DNA of 64,000 nucleotides from Eutreptiella sp. 'Long Island Sound 2002'. Lineage: Eukaryota; Euglenozoa; Euglenophyceae; Eutreptiales; Eutreptiaceae. A program made the translations under genes and the position numbers. The stretch is from NCBI GenBank assembly GCA_964036045.1, contig OZ038401.1, forward strand, positions 28,906,492-28,970,491, in the 5' to 3' direction. The notes beneath the pieces were generated by a model. It was not told the origin of the DNA and made no database searches. It saw only the letters and a program-made list of their open reading frames with translations. Every line of letters begins with the position of its first letter. The first letter of the stretch is position 1. Shown piece by piece: positions 42,175 through 53,970 of the stretch.

Positions 42175-43229
42175 GATGCGTTCTCTGGGTCCTGCTAAGA
42201 CGGGGGCACCCCGGTGCTCCGCACCCCTCCCTCCGCGATGGAGGGCGGCAGACCAGAACGCTGACCCGTAAGGGGTGCCCTAGCTAAGGCCATTCCTCGT
42301 CAGCAAACCGGGTGCGGGCGGTCGCTCATAATGGGCGGCCAACCCCGTACCTTGTGGTTACCCGGTTGCGCCGGAACCGGCTGCCTAAAGAAGGATCCCA
42401 GTCCCCCCCGGAAGCTCTGCGCTGGGCCGGACGCCCGGAGCGGCCCCTCCGTGGGGGACAGATGGACGTGGGCGTCCAGTCCTCCTATGAGGTGTCCCCA
42501 TCCCCAAGCAGTCCAGACAAGACGGGGGGGACACGGGTGTCTCCGCCGTGGTGAGGGGGAGCCGGACATGTAACCGCCCCCCCTCCCCCCCCATGGTTGC
42601 CCTCGTCCCCCGGAAGGCCCAGGACTGTGAGGCTCGGGCGTCTCCTTGGGGGGCTGCTGGGGCCCCGTCGTGGAAATACACGTGTTGGTCACCACCACCT
42701 ATACCTTGTCCCGTCGCGACGTGGTCGGTTGGCGTGGGGGATCTCCAAAGAGGGGGCCGATGTGTGACTCCCCCCGTTAAGGGTCTCCACTGTTGTACGA
42801 TGCGTCCAAATGTACCTGCTCTGTACATTTGCACCACTAACGTAGCCAGGCAGGTAACCCACCCCTGCACCACAGGGTGAGAACACCGCTGGTCGAAGGA
42901 TCCCCTTGCAGGGTTCCCACTGATGGGCGGTGCCCCTCTCAGATCACAGCCCCTCTAAGGGTTTGAACCGCAGTTTGCACCTATGGGGGTTGCCTACGTC
43001 AGACCCATTACCACCCCACGGGTCGGTGCCACCTGGGCCGCTGGCAACGGACACCAGGCGTAACCTGCCTTATCGCTGGCGCTCAAGCAGGGCCGAAACG
43101 AGCACCGTGGGGCCCTCTATCCCCTGTCCGTCCCGTCCACGTCGCCCACAGGCCTGTTCAACTAAGGGGGTGCCCTGGGGTGGGCCGTTCCTGTCGGACT
43201 CTTCCACCTTACCCCGGGGGCGCAGGCTC
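42175..43229. other. GC-rich leader of decayed element, diverged satellite monomers
   Basis: No gene. Isolated degenerate copies of the 107-bp satellite motif (for example near 42,490-42,545, with CCAGACAAGACGGGGGGGACACGGGTGTC order) occur before the regular array. Confidence 0.5.
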
Positions 43230-44335
43230 CCTGTACTTGGACGCATTGTCACTTCCTAGGCCACTCACGAATGAACCGGGTAAGACCCGTGGAACTCGGG
43301 TAGGGCGCACCCAACCTCCCCGCAGGCGACCCTATCCCCTGGAAGGCCCAGGCAGGACCGTAGGGATGCGGGTGTGTCTGCCGTGGGGAGAAAATTGTTG
43401 GTCCCATACCCCCCTTGCTACCCGCGGGCGTCTCTATCCCCCAAACGGCCCAGGCCGGGCCGGAGGGACTCAGGTGCCCTCCGTCGCGTGGGGAGGAACT
43501 GGAAGCCCTCCCGTACATGGCCCCCCACGGGGCTTCCCTATCCCCCAACGGCCAAGGAGGACCGGAGGGACTGGGGTCTGTCTGCCGCTGTGCGGGGCGG
43601 GGCTGAAAGTCCTCTCATACATGGCCCCCACGGGGCGCCCCTATCCCCCAGGCAGGACCGGAGGGACTCGGGTGTGTCCGCCACTGTGCAGGGAGGTACT
43701 GGATCTCCACACGCCCCTGGCCCCCCCACGGGGCGTCCCTATCCCCTAAACGGCCCAGGCATGACCGGAGGGACTCGGGTGTATATGTCGCTATGTGGGG
43801 GGGGGGATGGGAAGGTCGTTCATACCCGACCCCCTCACGGGGCGTCCCTATCCTCCACACGGCCCAGGCGGGACCGGAGGGACTCGGGTGTATCCGCCAC
43901 TGTGCGGGGGAAACAGGAAGGTCTAACATACCCGACCCCCCCATGGGGCGCCCCTATCCCCCAAACGACCCACGCAGGACCGGAGGGACTCGGGTGTATC
44001 CGCCGTTGTGTGGGGAGGTACTGGAAATCCATGCGCGCCTGGGCCCCCCACGGGGCGTCCTTATCCCCCAAACGGCCCAGGCAGGACTGGAGAGTCTCAG
44101 GTGTATCCACCGCTCTGTGGGGAGAAATGGGAAAGTCAAACATACCCGACCCCCCCACGGGGTGTCCCTATCCCCCAAACGGCCCAGGCAGGACCGGAGG
44201 GACTCGGGTTTATCCGCTGCTGTGTGGGGTGAGATGGGAAGGTCGTTCATACCCGACCCCCTCACGGGGCGTCCCTATCCCCCAAACGGCCCAGGCAGGT
44301 GCGGAGGGACTCGGGTGTATCCGCCGCTATGTGGA
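43230..44335. repeat. Satellite array 1, monomer about 107 bp, about 10 copies
   Basis: CTATCCCCCAAACGGCCCAGGC recurs in shortened form at about 43,334, 43,436, 43,540, 43,643, 43,741, 43,850, 43,956, 44,063, 44,170 and 44,277. Spacing tightens from 98-109 to exactly 107 bp at the right end. Each unit also has CGGAGGGACTCGGGTGTATC and a CACGGGGCGTCC block. Long plus and minus frames here are artefacts of the repeat. Confidence 0.92.
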
Positions 44336-44865
44336 CATGGAACCGTGGCTTGGGGGGCCTCCCCTTATTTCACGGAGTATCTAAACTTCCCTGTCTGCAG
44401 AGGCTCGGGGGGGGGATGGCGCCCCCACGGACACGAGACCGTGGCTTGGGGGGCCTCCCCTTATTTCACGGAGTATCCAAACTTCCCTATCTGCAGAGGT
44501 TCAGGGGGGATGGCGCCCCCCACGGACATGGGACCGTGGCTTTGGGGGCCTCCCCTTATTTCACGGAATATCCAAACTTCCTTGTCGGCAGAGGTTAAGG
44601 GGGGGATGGCGCCCTCCACGGACTTGGGATCGTGTCTTGGGGGGCCTCCCTGTACTTCATGGAGTCTCCAAACTTCCCTGTCGGCGGCATCTCAAGGGGG
44701 GATGGCACCCCCCATCGACATGGTGTCGTGACCGGGGGGGCCTCCCCTTACTTCACGGAGTCACCAAGCTTCCCTGTTGGTGGAGGAGGCGGGGGACGGC
44801 GTCCCCCTCTGGCCCGGCCACGTGACTAGGGGGCCTCCCCTTCCTTCAGGAGGTCCCCATACAAC
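44336..44865. repeat. Satellite array 2, monomer about 96 bp, six copies
   Basis: GGGGCCTCCCCTTATTTCAC recurs at spacings of 96, 95, 96, 96 and 93 bp (anchor positions 44,369 to 44,845). Each unit includes CCAAACTTCCCTGTC and a GGATGGCGCCCCC block. It directly abuts array 1 but has an unrelated monomer. Confidence 0.92.
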
Positions 44866-45242
44866 TTCTCCTTGATCTCTGCCGGGCATCGGAGGGGCCA
44901 TGATGGCCACCACGCCGCCGCACACGGTCCCTATCCCATGATGCACCTGTGCAGGAACACACGGTGTGTATGGGCTGGGGGGAACAATCACAAGCCCTAG
45001 GGTGGGCTGGGCCACAGGGAGACCCGGAGAGCCTTCGCAAACCGCCACCCCCCGGGAGCCCGCCCTGTACCATCGTGGCTCCCCCACTGTGGCCGGCGGG
45101 GGGTGGGGCGCGTGATCTCACGACCCAGCCGCCGCAGCTGGACTGGGTGGCCCCCAGATGGCGTGTTAGACCAGGGAAACCCCCCCTGGTTACACCCCCA
45201 CACCACGGTGAGGTCACGCGCCCCTGGGCGGCCATGGGGGTA

Positions 45243-45249
45243 CACACAT

Positions 45250-45346
<97 letters not shown>
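45243..45346. repeat. Long (CA)n tract
   Basis: About 50 near-perfect CA units after ACACATACG. Marks the boundary between the GC-rich retroelement block and AT-richer DNA. Confidence 0.97.
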
Positions 45347-45348
<2 letters not shown>

Positions 45349-45442
45349 GCAACAATGTGGGCAGCAGCAGAAAAGCATTCTGTAACCTTCACACAGTAGC
45401 GAAATTGCTTGCTTTTTCAGTGGGATCAATCGCAATCAACCA

Positions 45443-45490
45443 CCCGCACCCACACACCCACCCACCCACCCACCCACCCACCCACACACT
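45443..45490. repeat. (ACCC)n microsatellite
   Basis: Ten or so ACCC units with CA at both ends. Confidence 0.9.
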
Positions 45491-48205
45491 GCAGCAATGT
45501 AAGCAGGGGTCAAATCTCAACAAATAGCTCCTTCAACTTTCCGACACTATTTCCGCCTATCACTATTGACTACCGGTTTACTCAGACAGCCCATAATACT
45601 TCCATTTGGTGTTGCCCACTGGACGAATGGTGCTCCGGACTTGCTGCAACCTGGGTCCACCCAACTCTTCTCTCCATTAGCGAGCACCTTGGTGTGGCGT
45701 CTCACTCATACCGCTGACTTCTGTTAGGGGCAACTCGCTCACGGCAAGGGTCCATTTGCCGGAGACCACTCTGGGGCACCCATCAAAAAAAATTAGCACA
45801 AAAGCCCCCCCCACCCCCAGTGCACCAATGCAATGCAACAATGCAAGAGACAGACCTATATGTTTACAATCATAAACCATCGAGGTCAAAAGGCAATTCT
45901 TTTTGCATTTGGCATCAGCAAGAATTCCATATTGGGATGGCGTCCTGGCCACCAAGTTTAGACCCATATTGGCTCCAACCAAAATCCACAAAACTTTGAT
46001 CTGGGAACAATTTGCCACGTTTCGGAGACAATACTTGCAACTAGCTTGATGGCAACCCCAGCATTCAACTTCACCAAAGCAACATACTCAAGATTTCCAT
46101 CACATTTTGGCTTGGATGGCATCCAATACTTCTACCCTTTTGGGGAACGGCAGACGATGGAACACATGTGATCATTGCCAAGGGCGTATGAACACCAGCT
46201 CAAGAAATAATCAGCCAAAATGAAAATTGGGAGGAGGGGTCTCATTTGCCAACTTGCCACCTTTGGACCACAGTCATGATCATCAACTTTCGATGCTTTG
46301 CTTAGCCTACATCCCCGTTCCAAACCTTAGTCGCGTGCCAACTACTTGCCATGGGACGAACGTCTCAATGGGGAGCCACTCCATAGTTTGGAGGGGATCA
46401 TCTACAATGGAAGCGAGAGGCATGCACTAGGCACATAGGCAAAAGTCCAAATTGCCAAGGGCCGAGGCACTGAAGACAATGTGACAAACAAAAACACCAA
46501 GCCATTGGTACAATGGCGCAAAACCTGTGGTTACCAATAGGGTAAGGGTTAGGTCACAAAGTGCTCCAAAGTGTACCGAAGTGGTCCGGTCCGTTCGGTT
46601 TGCAAAGACCGGTCCCACCGGTCTCTGAAACTGGTCTTACTGTTTTTCTCTAAAATACTATTGAGTCTAAGAAAACCACCAAAACCATCATTTCCGCCAC
46701 GTTCAAAAACCCTTGACCCAATCCTTTGCCGGAAAGTGATAATTTTCCCCACAAGACCAGACCGGTCCTCCGTCCGGTCTGGTAGCCAAAGGAATATTTG
46801 AGCATAGTGCAAAAACCGTGGTCACCGATATGGTAGGGTAGGTCAGATATATGGGCATGGCGCAGAAATTGTGGTTACCAATAGGGTAGGGCAAGTCACA
46901 TATTTGGGCATGGGGTTACCAACAGGGTCGGGTAGGTCAAATGATTGGGGCCCACCACAGCGAAAAGCAATGGGCAAGTATTTGGGTTCGACATCCAAGC
47001 GCAACTCCTTGGAGCTCTTCTTTTTTTTTTTAATTCCCTTCCCTTGGTGCTTGCCTGCCTTTGCCAATGCACATCCCATCCCATGAGGCACTCAGCCGTC
47101 CATGCTTTCGCTACCTTTGAACGATGCGTGCTGAGGCAACATGCCACCCCGAGCGCTTGGGATGGTAATGCATTATGTTGAATTGCACAAGGTGGCTTAA
47201 CCTACCCCCATTGTGCGTGCCACGTGTGCTCAGTGAACAATGCCCTAGCGATGTCACATGATGAATCCCAACAAAAGAAAGGTACCCCCCCGCCCCACCC
47301 AAGCACGCTAAGAGTGAGGAAAACTTAGGAGTGTTGGGAGTTGTGGAATAGAAGCCCTTTCCAACCTTGCACCTCATCTTAAAGAATTACATGCTTGCCT
47401 TTTGGGGCCCACTTTGGAGCGACCTTGGCTGCATGTTTTGGAATGTGTTTTCGCATTGAGTTGTAGTGCCAAGCAGTGCCAAGCACAATGTTATGACCAG
47501 CCCCTTTATCCCTCACAATCGGAACACAACCACGCCACGTCGTGGAAAGAAAAAAACTAGAAAAAGAGCGGTTAGATGGGGTCACCATGCTTATACAAGC
47601 CCATGCTTGCGGAAGGTTGGGGAAGAAAGATTGGGCATGGGTTTGGTGCCCAAGAAACTGCGTTATGGTTTGTACCTACTTCTATTATTCTACCTCCACA
47701 TATACCAACTCGAAGGCCGTTACTCCCGATTGCACCGTTTTAAAACAAAGGTATCCAAAATATTGCGTTCGGCGGTGGGGGTTGACAACTCGGCTTGCCA
47801 CAAAAGGGGCTACAAAGGTGCAGGCACCGCATTAAAAATTAAAGATTAGCGCGTGTTAGTTGACGTGAAGATGTCTTTGCCACAAGAGACAAAAAAAATC
47901 ACTTGATGTCAATGGACATTCTCAGATCTTGGGGGATTTTTTGACTATCCAACAGAATGCAACTGGGAACCACTCCTTTCGGTAAGCCCCCCTTCCCCGG
48001 GGATATTGCTATCTAGTTGTCGATCTTTCACCAATACTCTGCGTCGACGGGTGCCCGTGATAGCCACGGCTAGACACTTTTGACCCACAACCCCCCTCTA
48101 CCCCTGCCCCACGGCTAGCCATATCAAGCTTGCCAAATATGGCTAGTGGCCGGGTTGGCACAACCGCCGCGAACGGGTCTCATGTCAACCCAATTTGTTA
48201 ATTTC
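45491..48205. other. No supported gene; contains a 53-bp repeat and a hairpin
   Basis: 3-prime flank of the FkbM-like gene. Frames are short on both strands. Repeats are listed separately. Confidence 0.6.
46513..46950. repeat. 53-bp repeat units flanking a palindromic core
   Basis: GTGGTTACCAATAGGGTA-type units occur at about 46,530, 46,818, 46,871 and 46,912. Between the first and second lies a GACCGGTC-rich core with a perfect stem, CCAGACCGG...CCGGTCTGG (about 46,759-46,785). Confidence 0.65.
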
Positions 48206-49846
48206 CTACCCAATTTGGGCCCTCCGAAATGCCGCCATTTTTTCAAGGTCCTCAATGCTCACAACACCTAAGGTAAAATTCGCGTTCGTACTAGCGCTCA
48301 ACAAACCCTTGAATGTAAACTCATGATTCAAAGCCGCATTGTATTGGGTGAAATTTGTCTTCCGCGCCGCACAATCATTTGCCGCCTCTGCAAAGTGCTC
48401 AAGCATGCTCTGCCAGGTTTGATCGTACCTCAAATTCATGATTCCTTCCCTCCAAATCCATTTTCGCTTCGGGTGCTTCAGGTGCCCCGTACCCTTCCCC
48501 GATATACCTGACATCACTTTCAACGTGCTATAAAACTGTTGCACGTAATCGATGTATCGATGCTCCACAAAAGTGTGGGCAACCGATTGATGGATAAATG
48601 TTGCATCATAATCCCAAAGTTGCAACATGATGTATCCATATTTTGCTAGCATGTGCACTTGATAACTTAATGAACAACCGTAGAAGCCAAATGGACGCAT
48701 ACAAAAGTTGATATCCGGCGACCACTTGCGCGCAAACATAAACGGCACAGGTATTTCGAAATTTATTTCAGTGTGTATTAGTTTGAATTGCCGGCGTTGG
48801 ACGAATGCCTCAAGGACATCACAATCAAAACTATCGATGTCAATCTTGATCACGTCGGGATCTTGTGGCACCTCATACTTCTCCAAAAATTCAGGGACGT
48901 CCGGAGGGGCCATGGCAATGTTCACCTTCTTAATGCGCGCCTCCGGCAAGTTTCGGCGCAACTTAGCAAATGCAACAGGATCTGGCTCGACACAAACTCC
49001 GTTGTAGTTCATCTTGGCTTGATCGAACACATGATACATGGGGTCGGGCCCTAAGGTTTTGCCATCATTTGCGCCAATATTCATGCCATAACGAGTCATC
49101 TTCACACGTTTTTGCATGAACGCCAACATGCGATCCAGCCTAATGAACCATTTTGGCCCGAACGGGTGTTGAATAGTTGCTTTTGACATGTTAGCCGCGG
49201 CATGTATGCCAAGCGCGAACAATTGTTGTTGTGATCCGAATGTTGGTACCGTATCATTTTGAGTAGCACAAATGTGGTATCCGGCTTCTTGCACTGCCGG
49301 ACTCCTTTCGCACACCGACGGAGGACTTATGTGCCCATTTCTCTTGAGCGCCTCTTTGGAAGCCTCCGACCATGTTGCACGGCGACGTTGCAATCGCTCC
49401 CTTGGAACTGTAGCCGGCTTTGCGGCGCGAAAAGCCTTGTCTACTGCATCAACAATCGCCGACGACTCTACAATATTGATGGGAGGAGGATGGACCGTTC
49501 CACCCTCCGCAAAAATCGCTTCCGATGCACCCACCGATGGCTTTGCGATCCCCAAACCGGAGACATTGGTTGCACTTTGAAGCGTACGAGGTTCTTGTGC
49601 GCTAGCGCTTGCATTCCTTGGGGAATCCCAAGGCTTGGCATCAAAAGGGGTGGTCACGTTTCCGGGCTTCGATAGATTCAATGTGTCCACACGATGCTCA
49701 AGCGTTGCACGAATTTTCGATGGGCCCTTGGGCTGTGGTCGAACATAGTGCGCTTTATCCACAGTGCGTCCCGGAATCAATAAAGCCCCCAAGGCAAAGA
49801 AGAGGACCGTAATGGCAACGACCCTACCAGGTCCACGAGATAGCAT
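48206..49846 (-). CDS. FkbM-like methyltransferase, type II membrane protein
   Basis: A single-exon 546-aa ORF with an ATG (49846) directly before a signal anchor (VVAITVLFFALGALLI, residues about 9-24). A low-complexity stem of about 170 residues with N-glycosylation sequons (NLS, NVT, NAS, NVS) follows. The catalytic region begins near residue 250: YGMNIGANDGKTLGPDP (SAM-binding glycine loop), NGVCVEPDP (acidic ribose-binding residue), and DPDVIKIDIDSFDCDVLEAF (the DIDG-like motif, here DIDS). The C-terminal 150 residues (FGFYGCSLSYQVHML, HRYIDYVQQF) match no domain I recognise. FkbM-type enzymes O-methylate sugars or other hydroxyls; the anchor places this one in the Golgi lumen. Upstream sequence shows no better start. 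Intact and likely expressed. Confidence 0.88.
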   Translation of the reverse strand: MLSRGPGRVVAITVLFFALGALLIPGRTVDKAHYVRPQPKGPSKIRATLEHRVDTLNLSKPGNVTTPFDAKPWDSPRNASASAQEPRTLQSATNVSGLGIAKPSVGASEAIFAEGGTVHPPPINIVESSAIVDAVDKAFRAAKPATVPRERLQRRRATWSEASKEALKRNGHISPPSVCERSPAVQEAGYHICATQNDTVPTFGSQQQLFALGIHAAANMSKATIQHPFGPKWFIRLDRMLAFMQKRVKMTRYGMNIGANDGKTLGPDPMYHVFDQAKMNYNGVCVEPDPVAFAKLRRNLPEARIKKVNIAMAPPDVPEFLEKYEVPQDPDVIKIDIDSFDCDVLEAFVQRRQFKLIHTEINFEIPVPFMFARKWSPDINFCMRPFGFYGCSLSYQVHMLAKYGYIMLQLWDYDATFIHQSVAHTFVEHRYIDYVQQFYSTLKVMSGISGKGTGHLKHPKRKWIWREGIMNLRYDQTWQSMLEHFAEAANDCAARKTNFTQYNAALNHEFTFKGLLSASTNANFTLGVVSIEDLEKMAAFRRAQIG

Positions 49847-49849
49847 TTG

Positions 49850-51830
49850 AATACCTCACAATGCACCAAGGTTACCCGTGATGCACGGGCTATGGCACAA
49901 CATACTACATCATGGGGGCTGCGAGGTGCATGGAAGGAATATGCTCATAATTTCCCCCCGCCAACACTTTTCCTCCTTGTGCAAACCAAAAACGGCGGCA
50001 ACGCACCAACGCAAAATACGGGAAACCCATGAGAGGCTTGGAAACTTTGGATTTTCCGAGTCACGTGTCACGGGAGACTTCGGCGTGCGTGCACATTGGG
50101 TCCAAAACCTCCCGCTAGGTCCTACACGAATTTCAAAAACTCGACCTCCATATAAACGAGCCCTTGAGGGGAGGGGGCATACATAATGTCGAAACCAGCT
50201 TCTGACCACATTTTGTTTCGCCCCGATCCGCCTAACGCTTGTGCATGAAAAGGTTAGGGTCCCATGTAGTCCCTCCGAAACCTTCCGTTTCGACCCTAAT
50301 TTGCTCACCCATGCACTTGCACACATGGTCCCCCCCTACGAGGAGGCTTTGGGCTCTTTGGTGGGGGGGGGCAAGTCCCATATCTCAATTCCTCCTACAC
50401 CCTTGAGAGCTACTGAGGGTGAATCGCCTGTACTATTTCGAGCTTCCAATCCGCAACACTTGAGCACCTACAGCATTACTGTACTCTAGTGTCCAAAATA
50501 CAAGACCGGTGGCCAATAAGAGACCGGGGTGGGTTTGGGAGGCCTGGCACAGGCACTTCATGTTCGCAACCGGGTTCCTATTAAGAGACCGGGGTGTCAC
50601 CGGAGAGGCGAGCAACCAAACATGCAATGCATGGGCAACGACACAAGAAATATCTACTAAAACGGTGTGTGTTCATTGCAACTACATCCATCTCGGCCGC
50701 TTTGTAGAGTTCTCATCTTGTACGTCACCGAACACATCCGGAGGCAATATGAATCCGGGAGGAAGTGGTGGCAACACCGGCAAGGGAAGAAAATGGTGAT
50801 GGATAGGTGCCATGGATGGGCTTGCCTCTACCAGGTCTAGGACTTGGCTTTTGGCTTTGGCCACATTAGCAGCAGGTTAGCGGCAAGGTCACTTGAGCAC
50901 TCTTGAGCTTGAGCTTACCAAGCAACCAGCGCAGCATCCGGCGATCGCCCTGGAGTGGCCTAGAACATACGCCCCAGCCCCTTTCGTCGCGGACCCCCAT
51001 TTGCCGAGATTCCCCTTCTTCTAAAACTCAAGCGCACTTTCCCACCAACGGAACTCAGTTGAACTTCAGTGCCGGGGAAAATCCCAATTATGTGTGATCT
51101 GAAGTGGATTACGAAGTTGGCAACTGAGGTCACCGAGCACACGCAGTGCAACAATTAATGCGACGCTCTTAGAGTTGTTCCGGTAGAATTGCACGATGCA
51201 CGAGGAAAACTTTTCACAAAAACTTGGGGCTGCCATGGCTCCCTCACGCACCTTCAGGGCTTCTTTGTCCGTGCAGGTCCTCGCACTGGGTGTCAAAGTG
51301 CTACCGCAGCGCGTAATACTGGCATGCTGCGCTGCTTTCTTTCGGATTTACTCCAACAAAACGACACTAGACAAAACGAACAGGCGTAATCTGACTGCAT
51401 GTGTGGAAATGACACTTCCACCCCACCAGGCCCGACAGTGCCAACCAGGAAATCCAGCTGATTTCGAACCGTCATCTCGGGGCACTCTCAGCTGAGAGCA
51501 CCAAGGGAAGTCTAAATAGCAAACGTCCTAGTGGAGACCAGCAAGATGTGTACCGCTGAGGAACACAACTCTGGGCCAATTGAAATCAACGTTCCCGACA
51601 AAAGGAGCCGACACCTGAAGATTTTTTTCGCGCACGTTCCTTCTGTTTGGGCGAGGATGAGCCCTTGCCGATAGCTCCTTTTATGAAGTCCTTTCCTGTC
51701 TTCTGCCAAGTCGGCGGCCTGTCTGATCTTTCACCCACCACCAAGCTTTGGGTTTGTGTTGAAGTGGGCTGCAGTCTTCCTGCAAAACCACTGGCAGGTG
51801 GTTTTCTCTCCTGTTTCGCAGGTGGACAGC
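49850..51830. other. No supported gene
   Basis: Between the FkbM-like gene (minus) and the PAN-like gene (plus), so a divergent promoter region may lie here. Short tandem AAGAGACCGGGGTG (50,517-50,530 and 50,583-50,596) is the only repeat noticed. Confidence 0.5.
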
Positions 51831-51835
51831 ACAAA

Positions 51836-53412
51836 ATGCGCTCAGCAGTCTTTTTCTTCTCGCTTTCCCTCGTCGTTGTGGCCCTCGGTTCCATGGAACA
51901 GGCTACTAAAGGTATGTAGTGCTCGTGTCAGTGCACTCACCTTTATCAGCTTTCCGAAACCAGTCGGCGCGAAGTCACTGTGAAACAGGGATGCAAAACT
52001 GCTGTTCCTCAGCTTGCAAAGGAACCTTGCGTTTGGATAGTAGGATGCTTGAGCCCAAACTCCCAACCAGGCAACCCCCCGCCTTGGCCTTGGCGTGGCG
52101 GCGGTTGTTGGTTTTTTTTTAAGTGGATGGAGTTCAGTCCTCAGCAGCTTTCTCAGGGGAGCGCTGCAAAAAATCCGCAACAAGTATTTTGGAGGGTGAG
52201 GCGTCCCCAACCAAGGCTTCTGTAAACAAGGAACGAGGGTGTGGCAGGTGCCCAAACCAGGAAACCCTCGAAAATAAAGGGGGGGGTGGGGTCCAGAGGC
52301 TTAGACCCACCCACCCGGGACCCCCCACTTTTGGTTGTGTGCTGTTGCCCCTTTTCACTTTGTCTTTATCCAGGCGTCATGCCAAAATCTCTTTGTGGTT
52401 GAAGTCTGTTGTCAAAGGGCGCCTATTGTGAGACGCCTTGAAGGCGAAACGCAGGATTTGATTCCAAATGCACAAATATTCGTTACCCACAAGCCTGCAC
52501 CGCCTCTCAGAGCCTAATGGGCCTCCGTGTTGTGGTCTACCTTGAGTGGTTTGAACAATGAAATTGACTAACAAAAAAATGTGCCCCACAGAATTACAAG
52601 AGGAGGTGGGGTCCAGGTGACCAAAATACCCCCCCCCCCTTGTAAACGAGGTCACACCCCCCCTTGTAAACGAGGCCTGGCAACCACTGAATGGACGACA
52701 TCCACAACCTGCCGTTGTTTTGCATGTCACTTGGTTCCACTCTCGCTCTCTGCCTTAGCTTACTGCAAACCACAGTGCACGTTATATCGGGTAACAAGAA
52801 CTTCATCCCTTGATGATGGTGCTTGTGTGAAGCCTTGTTCGTCTCAGCGTTTGGGCATTTTTGCTGCTTCCGCACCTTCAGCATAGCTTTGACTATGGTA
52901 GCTGCAAAGAAGAGGTTGACTCAAGGAGACAGCCAAATGCGTGGCTCCTTAGTACTGCAAGAAAGGGCCCGTTGAAAAAGGGCCACATAATCCATACGAA
53001 TTGATAGGCTCGACTGAATCAGGATTGTTTCCTTTCCGGTTTTGTGTCTCCTTGATGCTTTGCCGGTCATCGTTATGCGCCTTGTTCAGCCATTCAGGGT
53101 TTCACCAAATTGAGAGATGGCACCTGTCAGTGTATCGATGACAGCGAGTGGAGCCGGGCCAAGGCAAAGCACAGGCCAGGTTCAAAGGAGCGTCCCTATT
53201 TAGTCGCCGATGGTGAGGACGTGGACGGTGAGTCTCTATGCGAGAAAAAGTGCGCGGAAACTGAAGGTTGTGTTGCCATTGAGTGGGAGAAGAAAGGAAA
53301 CAGTGGAAAAGGAAAGTGCTTCCTGGCTTGGTCTTGCTCTGGAGTTGCGGCAAAAAGCGGCGCGTCCAGGCAATATTCCAGGGGTATGTGTGCGATTTGT
53401 GTGGATACATAG
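51836..53412 (+). CDS. Small secreted protein with PAN/apple-like domain
   Basis: Exon 1 (51836-51911) encodes a signal peptide (MRSAVFFFSLSLVVVALGSM) and ends at TAAAG/GTATGT. The terminal exon (53098-53412) after CATTCAG reads GFTKLRDGTCQCIDD, then SLCEKKCAETEGCVAIEW, GKCFLAWSC and a final CAICVDT. The C-x3-C, EGCVAIEW, KCFL order is that of PAN/apple modules, which bind carbohydrate or protein outside the cell. Exon 1 ends in phase 1 but the terminal exon is open only in phase 0. A short middle exon (length 3n+2) between 51,912 and 53,097 is therefore needed, or one boundary is wrong; I could not locate it. Eight cysteines in the last exon fit a disulfide-rich extracellular protein. Confidence 0.62.
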
Positions 53413-53654
53413 GTCAGCCCTGAGATGCTTTCCTTTTCGCTCATGTTTGCGCTGCCGGCCAATATGCGTGACGCCAACACACACACGCAAACGTGCGAGC
53501 GCAGAAACCAAGATTACCACAGGCAATTCATTATGACTATTGCCTTCCGCGTGACATTGTCCTTCCGTTGCGCGGCGACACACGGGGTGGACAAGGGAGG
53601 GCGGAGCTGGCGTCAGCCAGCCCTTGCGAACCCCCTGGCCATCCATGGAGATTT

Positions 53655-53815
53655 TTCATGATGTATGTGGGGAAATGGGGAAAACATGGTGTGAAACCTC
53701 CCAAAAAGCCACTTGTGTCGTCCAGGATGGGGTGGTGGGTGGCCAAAGGGCACCACAAGGGGAGGAAAAATGGGGCCAAATGGGGGAAAATGGGGAATGG
53801 GGAAAACGGGGGAAG
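53655..53815. repeat. GGGGAAAA-type G-rich tract (also 54,240-54,310 on the other strand)
   Basis: Irregular GGGGAAAA/TGGGG units on the plus strand. An inverted shorter tract (CCCCCCGTTTCCCC) follows at 54,240-54,310. Same unit type as the 2.7-2.96 kb tract. Confidence 0.75.
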
Positions 53816-53849
53816 ATCATGTGCCATTGGCCTCTGGCACTCAGCAATC

Positions 53850-53970
53850 CCAAGGAATACAGGTATTGGGACTGCTGGGTCTGAGGGAGGGCAGCATATT
53901 GTGTGAGGGAGGGCAGTGAGACACTGGGTCTGAGGGAGGGCAGCCTGTTGTCTGTCGGAGGGCACTGACA
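53850..53970. repeat. Short tandem GTCTGAGGGAGGGCAG repeat
   Basis: Three to four diverged GGGAGGGCAG units at about 53,884, 53,906 and 53,933, followed by GTGCTGT repeats to 54,060. Confidence 0.7.

Noticed and set aside
43374-44731. Long plus and minus ORFs over 300 codons
   Set aside because: They follow the 107-bp and 96-bp satellite periodicity with no start or domain.
44949-45527. Thr/His and Cys/Val ORFs
   Set aside because: Translated CA tract.
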